Shown here in pieces: positions 58,640 to 64,000 of a stretch of 64,000 nt of DNA. The notes under the pieces were generated by a model, which did not search any database, was not told where the DNA came from, and was given only the letters and a program-made list of their open reading frames with translations. How positions within the stretch are numbered: position 1 is the stretch's first letter; every line of letters starts with the position of its first letter. The position numbers and the translations under genes were made by a program. Origin of the DNA: Methylobacterium sp. J-067 (GTDB lineage: Bacteria > Pseudomonadota > Alphaproteobacteria > Rhizobiales > Beijerinckiaceae); the NCBI RefSeq assembly GCF_022829465.1, contig NZ_JAKSXZ010000058.1, forward strand, positions 124,001 through 188,000, written 5' to 3'.

Positions 58640-58876
58640 TCAGTGATGGCCGTGGGAACGCTTATGATGTATGCGGAACTTTCGGTGTGAGCGGATGCCT
58701 CGTTTACGTAATCCACCGGGTGCAGTCACACGCGGTTGACCTGCAGGTGGTGTCAGAGAGCCTTGGGCCATAGCAGGAGTCGGCACGGTAAGCTGACCAT
58801 TTTGGAACTTCATTTCAAAGCTCAGCCAGGCGACAGCAGCCAGGACAGTGATCGCCCCCAGGCGGCGCATTTGCAT
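58640..58876 (-). CDS. Small exported His/Arg-rich hypothetical protein
   Basis: The 78-residue product has a short signal-like N-terminus (MQMRRLGAITVLAAVAWLSF, cleavage perhaps after AMAQ near residue 38) and a strongly basic C-terminal tail 'RKRGIRSHRKFRIHHKRSHGHH'. The start could also be the ATG two codons later. It converges with the chemoreceptor gene. No family is recognised; the metal- or nucleic-acid-like tail is notable. Confidence 0.55.
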   Translation of the reverse strand: MQMRRLGAITVLAAVAWLSFEMKFQNGQLTVPTPAMAQGSLTPPAGQPRVTAPGGLRKRGIRSHRKFRIHHKRSHGHH

Positions 58877-59017
58877 CCAACATCCTCAACGACGCGCTCT
58901 TGAAAGTTCAAGGCATACGGATCAGTCCGCAAGCCCCGTGCCGGCTTGAATGGCTTGCTAATCCGTCACGCTTCCAGTCATTGCGTATCCCACCATGCCG
59001 ATCCGGCGCAAAATGGC

Positions 59018-60025
59018 TTATTTCTTTAATATAACTCCAGTCTGTGTCGTAGCCGAATTAGACGAGCATACAACTTTATAAACGGCATCGTTATAGTCAT
59101 AATCGTCCGAACTACCGCCCATGTCATTCCAATAGAAGGTCAGTGTCTTCCCGGCCGCTTCGCTGCAGTTGACGGCAGCATAAGTCGGCAGCGCCGTCAG
59201 GCAGGCCCCGCTTTTTAGGGAACTGGACGAGCCAGAGACGAGGACTTGAAGACTACAATCCTTGGTCACCGACGAGTATGCCTGTGAACTAGGCGGCATC
59301 AAATGCGAGTAAAACCAATGTGTTGTGCCCTGGGCGGCGCTGTAGCCGTTGCGGCCATAACTGGAAATGCCACCCGTTACGTTTTTGAGCGCAAAGCCCA
59401 TTTTCTGACCGGCGGTGATGGTAGTCGTCACGGTTTTGGTGTTATTCGAGCTGACGTTTGAATAAAGCAACGTGAGAGCTGAGCTAGTTGGCACGCTTCC
59501 ATCGCTTGGCACAACATACCAATAGATGTAATTCGCATCTGCCGCACTGCTGGCGAAGCCCGAAAGCGTCGAGGAAATCGTGTAAGTTGCGTTCTGCGCC
59601 GTGGCCGTCACCTTGACCGTTGTCGAGCTGGTCACCAATTTCATCAAGGTGGTCGGCATGGCCGACGTAGCAGCCACCGTCATGGTGTAGAGTGTCGCGT
59701 TGCCACTCGTTGTCGTGCCCGGCGTCGCCGTGTAAGTCACCCCGCTATTCGCAGTGAGTTTGGCGACGGCACCTGCCATATAGTTCTGCGCCACTGTCGT
59801 TGCGGTCGAACTCGACGACGACGATGTGTAAGCACTCGCCCCCGCCAGAGCTGCAAAGTCCACGGCAGCCTGGAGCTGAGCGCGTAGATCCACCGCCCGC
59901 ATCATATCGAGGCCGGCGCCTGCAAACAGCGTCAGGGGAATCAAGGCGACGGCTAGCCAGAGAGCAAAGATGCCACGGCGGTCACGCCGAAAGGTCAAGA
60001 TAAGGTCGAGCTGCGGGAAGCGCAT
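59018..60025 (-). CDS. TadG-like pilus-assembly protein
   Basis: The 335-residue product begins MRFPQLDLILTFRRDRRGIF with the TadG/TadE-type helix 'LWLAVALIPLTLFAGAGLDMMRAVDLRAQLQAAVDFAALAGA' and a Ser/Thr/Ala-rich extracellular domain. The C-terminal portion, with 'YWNDMGGSSDDYDYNDAVYKVVC', has an acidic repeat that could bind Ca2+. It is encoded last in a TadE-TadE-TadG-like trio. The gene is noticeably less GC-rich than the rest of the window. Confidence 0.82.
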   Translation of the reverse strand: MRFPQLDLILTFRRDRRGIFALWLAVALIPLTLFAGAGLDMMRAVDLRAQLQAAVDFAALAGASAYTSSSSSSTATTVAQNYMAGAVAKLTANSGVTYTATPGTTTSGNATLYTMTVAATSAMPTTLMKLVTSSTTVKVTATAQNATYTISSTLSGFASSAADANYIYWYVVPSDGSVPTSSALTLLYSNVSSNNTKTVTTTITAGQKMGFALKNVTGGISSYGRNGYSAAQGTTHWFYSHLMPPSSQAYSSVTKDCSLQVLVSGSSSSLKSGACLTALPTYAAVNCSEAAGKTLTFYWNDMGGSSDDYDYNDAVYKVVCSSNSATTQTGVILKK

Positions 60026-60051
60026 ACAGTTGATCCAAACTTTGAGGGGGT

Positions 60052-60588
60052 TCAGGTGCTGTATGTGACGGCCACGCCGTTGCGCGGGCGCGCCAACGCG
60101 GTACCGGTCAAAGCGAAACTCGAACCCACCGGGAAGGAGATCGGGAGGCTCAGGGTGTAGGTGGCACAAACCACGATGGCGCTGTCGCCGCTAGCGGTGA
60201 CTACACTCTTGGCGAGCGTTGCCGCGGTAGTTATGGCCGCGACGCTTCCACAGGTTGTATCGGTCCAGGCGATCGCCGGCGCGGAAGTTGTGCTGGAGTA
60301 GTTGACGCTAGCCACCGAAATTTTGAGTGTTGTGCTGGGGAGCGGCTGTATCGATAGCTTCCCCGCTGTACAGAAATCAGCCATGACACTGGCGCTGACG
60401 CTGTCCTGCTGAGAGACAAGGTCGGCGAGATTGCGGGCCGCGGCGACGGTGAGCATCTTGGCACGCGCCAGCAGATAGCATTGCACGCTGCCGAAGCAGG
60501 CCGTGAGCATGAACGGCAGGACCAGGGCAAACTCAACCGCGCCCAACCCGCGGCGGTCGGCCGTAAAACGGCTGAGTAACGCACGCAT
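60052..60588 (-). CDS. TadE-like pseudopilin-type protein
   Basis: The 178-residue product has a basic N-terminus and a TadE hydrophobic segment 'GLGAVEFALVLPFMLTACFGSVQCYLL' (about residues 14-41), with the Glu at the position typical of prepilin-like TadE. A Thr/Ser-rich periplasmic domain with two Cys follows. The gene overlaps the upstream TadE gene's stop (ATGA). It presumably forms part of a Flp/Tad-type surface appendage, but the ATPase and secretin genes are not here. Confidence 0.85.
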   Translation of the reverse strand: MRALLSRFTADRRGLGAVEFALVLPFMLTACFGSVQCYLLARAKMLTVAAARNLADLVSQQDSVSASVMADFCTAGKLSIQPLPSTTLKISVASVNYSSTTSAPAIAWTDTTCGSVAAITTAATLAKSVVTASGDSAIVVCATYTLSLPISFPVGSSFALTGTALARPRNGVAVTYST

Positions 60589-61130
60589 CAGTAGCTCTCG
60601 TTTTGGAAGGCAAGCGTCGTCATGATCAGAATATTTCCGCCAAAACCTGCTGCTTTAAGAAGCGAGGAGAAAAAGGCGGGTTTACTGTAGGCGACTTGCA
60701 CCAGCATGTCCGAACCGGAACTACCAGTGTTGAAGCCGGTGCTAGCTAACGTGCTAGTGCTCGATACGGCGATGACGCTGAGAGCAGAGAAGCTTGACCC
60801 CGATTGGACGTTGTAGGTGATGCTAGCGCACGGAATGACCGGCATTTTGGCGCAGATTGCAGCTTTGAAAGTCGCTTCAGTTGCCGAGCCGGTTCGGATC
60901 AGGCGGCTGGCATCGCGCACGGCGTTGTCGAGTGTGCTCTCCATCATCAAGCAGAGCCCGACTTCGATCCACGCACATAGGATCAACAGGAAAACAGGCG
61001 CAAGCAAGCCGAACTCGATGGCTGTGACGCCACTTCGATCGCGATGGATGCCCAGATCAGGTCGGAAGCGGTACACGTCCGGGGCCACCTTTAGACCACG
61101 CGATCTTATATATGTGAGAAATTTTCCCAC
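60588..61130 (-). CDS. TadE-like pseudopilin-type protein
   Basis: The 180-residue product has 'SGVTAIEFGLLAPVFLLILCAWIEVGLCLMMESTLDNAVRDASRLIRTG' as the TadE signature (about residues 33-81), followed by a Ser/Thr-rich domain with two Cys. I take the GTG at 61130 as start because the following codons are stop-free, but it has no good ribosome binding site; a GTG closer to the helix is possible. First gene of the minus-strand tadE-tadE-tadG set. Confidence 0.82.
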   Translation of the reverse strand: MGKFLTYIRSRGLKVAPDVYRFRPDLGIHRDRSGVTAIEFGLLAPVFLLILCAWIEVGLCLMMESTLDNAVRDASRLIRTGSATEATFKAAICAKMPVIPCASITYNVQSGSSFSALSVIAVSSTSTLASTGFNTGSSGSDMLVQVAYSKPAFFSSLLKAAGFGGNILIMTTLAFQNESY

Positions 61131-61440
61131 ATTTAGAGAAGGCGAAAAAATCTTGCCAAGCTGTTAACATTCGACGCCGCATGCGTCGCCTTTCACAGAA
61201 ACGGACGATTTCTTGGGCCTTGAAAAGCACGAGGATCGGAAGGTTTGATCCGACCGACTCTATGGCGCACTTTGCCGAACGATTAATGCGTGACTGCTTT
61301 TGGGGTGTTCCTGTAACGGCTTAGGTGGCTGAGTTGGGTCTGATGCGGTAGGACCGCTGTGGGTGGTTTTTTGCCTGTCCGCTTCAAGGCCCAACAGACC
61401 GAGAAGCGGACGCTTCATTGCGCAAACTGCGGCCGTATGG
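61131..61440. other. Low-GC spacer with degenerate repeat
   Basis: I see no gene in this 310-bp gap between the tad set and the chemoreceptor. It contains the near-palindrome TGTGAGAAA/TTTTCCCACA around 61113-61132, next to the tadE start. It also contains an inverted repeat GTCCGCTTC (61377-61385)/GAAGCGGAC (61403-61411), part of a class of degenerate GC-palindromes; fragments recur near 63.35-63.47 kb. Confidence 0.5.
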
Positions 61441-63111
61441 CTACGCTGCGCGAACCGTGGCGAGGAACCGCCCGACCTCGGCAGCCAACTGCTCGGACTG
61501 ACGCGACAGCTCCGAGGCTGCCCCAAGGACTTGGCTCGCCGCCGCACCAGTCTCTTCCGCAGCGCTCGCCACTCCCGCGATGTTGCTGGTTACCTCACTC
61601 GTCCCCATTGCAGCCTGGCTGACGTTCCTTACGATCTCCTGCGTCGCCGCTCCTTGTTCCTCCACCGCCGCCGCGATCGAGGTGGCCACGCCGCTAATCT
61701 CGCGGATCCGTCCCGTGATGCCGTCTATGGAGGTCACGGCTTGGCTCGTGGAAGCCTGAATACGCGCGATCTGTGAGGAAATTTCGTTCGTCGCCTTGGC
61801 AGTTTGCTCGGCCAAAGCCTTAACCTCTGCGGCCACGACCGCGAAGCCTTTGCCCGCCGCTCCCGCGCGCGCTGCCTCAATAGTTGCGTTGAGCGCAAGG
61901 AGGTTCGTTTGCCCCGCGATGTTCGAGATCAAGCCGACGACATCGCCAATCCGAGAAACGGCCGCGCTGAGTTCCTGCACCAAGGTACCGGTTTGATCGG
62001 CCTCGTCGACCGTACGTTGTGCCAGTTCAGCCGAGCCAGCAACCTGACGCCCAATCTCCTGAACCGACGAGCCGAGTTCTTCAGCGGCGGCTGCCACCGT
62101 GTTGACGTTCGACGCCGCTTCCTCGGCTGCCGCAGCCACGGTCGTCGACTGGCTGGCCGTCTCAGTTGCAGTCGCCGTCATCGTCTGCGCGGTGGCCTGC
62201 AATTCAGTTGCGGAGGATGACACCATACTGATGATGCCGCCCACAGCGGCTTCGAAGCCGTCAGCCATGTGTCGCATGCCGGCCTTGCGCTGCTCCTCGG
62301 CTGAAGCTCGCGCCAGGGCGGTAGCCTCTTCGAGGTTACGGGTTCGGATCAAGTTTTGTCGAGACGCCTCGACGGCGGTGGCGATGGCTCCAATTTCGTT
62401 CGTGCGGGCGAGATAGGGAACCTCGGCTGACGCATCGCCTGCGGATAGCACGCGCATCCGCTGTACCAGTCGATCAAGTGGGTGCGTCAGACCGGCGAGC
62501 ACGTAGGCAAGACCGCTCAAGCCGACGGCCATGGCGAGACCGCAGAGTAGTCCTGTCAGCCACCGTGCTTGACGATAGGTGCTGGCCGCCGCCGCCGTCG
62601 CGTCATCGCCACCCTGCGTATTGAGGGCCGTATCCTGATCGAGGATCTTGAGCCCGGCATCATATGCATCGCGGCTCGCGATAAAGAGTTCATTGCGATG
62701 AACCAGATCGCCAGCCTTCACTGCAGCTGTGAACGTCCCACGAATATCGAGATACTTGGCCCAAGCCTCACGATAAGCGTCCCAAAGCGCACGCTCTTGC
62801 ACGCTAGAAATCATGCCTTCGTACCGTCTCGCCGTCGCCTCGACGTCGGCGAGACGGCTCGCGGTTTGGCGCTCCAGATCGGCGATCGTGTCGACGCCGA
62901 TCATGTAGCGGGAGTCGACGATCCGCAAGCGGACAACCCTGTACTTGAGCTCGCCCAGCTCGCGGACGCTTGGAAGCCAATTGCTGGAAAGTTCGAGTGC
63001 TCTTTCATTTGCCGAGGCGAGTTGCCACAGCCCGAGCGCACCCTGCCCTAGAATTGCAAGCGCGAGGCCTACGACGAGACCAATGATGGTATGTTTGACA
63101 CGGAAGTTCAC
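61441..63111 (-). CDS. Methyl-accepting chemotaxis protein (4HB sensor)
   Basis: The product is 556 residues from a GTG start. Order: TM1 (about 8-30), a four-helix-bundle periplasmic sensor ('[32 protein letters not shown]'), TM2 ('[25 protein letters not shown]'), a HAMP-like segment, and an MCP signalling domain. The canonical tip is '[38 protein letters not shown]'. Unlike the CHASE3 receptor at 57 kb, its tip keeps the conserved Arg. It ends '...[11 protein letters not shown]' with no CheR/CheB-binding pentapeptide. No ligand can be assigned. Confidence 0.94.
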   Translation of the reverse strand: MNFRVKHTIIGLVVGLALAILGQGALGLWQLASANERALELSSNWLPSVRELGELKYRVVRLRIVDSRYMIGVDTIADLERQTASRLADVEATARRYEGMISSVQERALWDAYREAWAKYLDIRGTFTAAVKAGDLVHRNELFIASRDAYDAGLKILDQDTALNTQGGDDATAAAASTYRQARWLTGLLCGLAMAVGLSGLAYVLAGLTHPLDRLVQRMRVLSAGDASAEVPYLARTNEIGAIATAVEASRQNLIRTRNLEEATALARASAEEQRKAGMRHMADGFEAAVGGIISMVSSSATELQATAQTMTATATETASQSTTVAAAAEEAASNVNTVAAAAEELGSSVQEIGRQVAGSAELAQRTVDEADQTGTLVQELSAAVSRIGDVVGLISNIAGQTNLLALNATIEAARAGAAGKGFAVVAAEVKALAEQTAKATNEISSQIARIQASTSQAVTSIDGITGRIREISGVATSIAAAVEEQGAATQEIVRNVSQAAMGTSEVTSNIAGVASAAEETGAAASQVLGAASELSRQSEQLAAEVGRFLATVRAA

Positions 63112-63509
63112 GGCGAGACCAGCCCCCCAAATGATGCCGAAGACTACTCTATTATAATTAACATTTCACTAATCGCGGTCACTCATTGAATTTACCAATA
63201 CGCATAGACAGATATACAGTATGGCCTGCGTACGGTGCATTCAAATGGAGCTAATCGCTATCGCATTCAGCGTCCGATTAAGATCATGGGGCCGAAGTAC
63301 GCCCCTGCTCATGTGATATTGCCGGATAGCGAATGGCTGCTTTGGAGAAGCGCCGCCAGAGGTTTGAGCGGCCGAGTTGGGTCGCAAGCCGAATGCCTGC
63401 TTGGGGTGGAAAGCAGTCTTGCCGCTTTGAGCACCACACAGCCGCGAAGCGGACTATCGTTAGCTGCTCGATACTACCTGAGGCACGCATCAGCAGAACG
63501 GCCTCTCAA
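63112..63509. repeat. Gene-free low-GC spacer with degenerate palindromic fragments
   Basis: No supported gene lies in this 398-bp gap. The central part (about 63340-63470) contains several GC-palindrome fragments of the kind CCGCTTTGAG...GAAGCGGAC, similar to 61377-61411. These look like decayed copies of an intergenic repeat family common in alphaproteobacteria. Frames of up to about 90 codons here have no plausible start or composition. Confidence 0.45.
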
Positions 63510-64000
63510 TCAATGAGCAAAGGCCGGTACAACCTTCCGTCCGAAGGCCTCGATGAACGCAGCCTGATCGCCCGCGACCTGATGCACAATGATCTCGGCG
63601 GGGCCTAGCTCGGCGAGTTCGGCGAGCCACGCCGTCTGGCGGCCGAGATCCTCGGAGATGCGCACGTAGCCCGGTACATCCTCCGCCCGCACAAAGCGCG
63701 AGGCGGTGTCGAAATCCTCCGGCAGGCGCAGGTCCCAGTTCACGTCGCCCTCCAGCATGTTGCTCGCCCATTGGTCATGGGCCAGGGCTAGGGCCCGGGA
63801 CGGATCGGGATCCCAGCAGACCTTCGTCTGCAGGAAGATCGGCTTGCCCGCGCCTCCTCCCTCGCGGAACGCGTCGAAGACCTTGCGCAGCTTGGCCGGG
63901 TCGATCCCCACCGTCGCGAGGCCGTCGGCCCAGCGTGCGACCTGTCGGGCGGTCTCTGGGGTCACCGCGCCGGCGATCAGCAGCGGCGCGCGCTCGGGCC
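63510..64000 (-). CDS. LLM-class oxidoreductase, non-F420 type, truncated by window edge
   Basis: Only the C-terminal 162 residues are visible; the frame continues past the right edge. 'PERAPLLIAGAVTPETARQVARWADGLATVG', 'PIFLQTKVCWDPDPSRALALAHDQWASNML' and 'VPGYVRISEDLGRQTAWLAELAELGPAEIIVHQVAGDQAAFIEAFGRKVVPAF' match the C-terminal part of FMN/F420-type luciferase-like oxidoreductases. The absence of the N-terminal half prevents a subfamily call. It is distinct from the LLM enzyme at 3.4 kb. Confidence 0.85.
   Translation of the reverse strand, partial: PERAPLLIAGAVTPETARQVARWADGLATVGIDPAKLRKVFDAFREGGGAGKPIFLQTKVCWDPDPSRALALAHDQWASNMLEGDVNWDLRLPEDFDTASRFVRAEDVPGYVRISEDLGRQTAWLAELAELGPAEIIVHQVAGDQAAFIEAFGRKVVPAFAH

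Noticed and set aside
63235..63516. A 93-codon frame on the plus strand
   Set aside because: Covers degenerate repeat sequence, no ribosome binding site and no family.

Overview
The window is strongly GC-rich and densely coded, with 4-nt ATGA/GTGA gene overlaps. Its gene content fits an alphaproteobacterium of the Hyphomicrobiales, most likely Methylobacterium/Methylorubrum: methylmalonyl-CoA mutase, a bo3-type cyo operon led by an MFS gene and followed by SURF1, DUF6481 beside a cold-shock gene, and many CHASE3/MCP sensors. The genus assignment is inference from gene content. No rRNA, CRISPR array, transposase or phage gene was seen. One tRNA (Val-GAC) is present.

Layout: 1-4.4 kb holds a truncated DMT transporter, a class I aminotransferase, a ParDE module and a luciferase-like monooxygenase. 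4.5-12.2 kb is a complete route from sulfate to sulfide: cysH-cysD-cysN on the minus strand, a divergent Lrp/AsnC regulator, then cysJ-cysI on the plus strand. CysH has the four-cysteine APS-reductase signature and there is no CysC, so reduction runs through APS. Similar short palindromes lie upstream of cysH and cysJ. 12.2-31 kb is housekeeping and accessory: a Gfo/Idh dehydrogenase, TetR, pyrF, GST, a uracil-DNA glycosylase, an isoquinoline-oxidoreductase-like molybdoenzyme pair, a histidine kinase, cspA-DUF6481, a RelBE-like module, the tsaD-gpsA-EVE group, a molbindin, rpsD, DUF2252 and pgm. 31-41 kb holds a Tat-exported hydrolase, mcmA, and the minus-strand operon MFS-cyoA-cyoB-cyoC-cyoD-surf1.

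41.4-49 kb is a cell-surface region: an uncharacterised protein followed by two large double-domain family 2 glycosyltransferases, the tRNA, and a compact three-gene exosortase unit. That unit comprises a 136-aa protein with a PEP-CTERM-like tail, an exosortase with the Cys/Arg/His triad, and a membrane-anchored EpsI-like protein. It is the best candidate here for a dedicated, poorly described system. 49-58.6 kb has an RND efflux pump with its adaptor, an L,D-transpeptidase, a CHASE3 adenylate cyclase and a CHASE3 chemoreceptor with an atypical tip. 58.6-63.5 kb is visibly less GC-rich and looks like an accessory insertion: an isolated TadE-TadE-TadG-like set, a second chemoreceptor and gene-free spacers with degenerate repeats. 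The window closes in a truncated LLM-class oxidoreductase.
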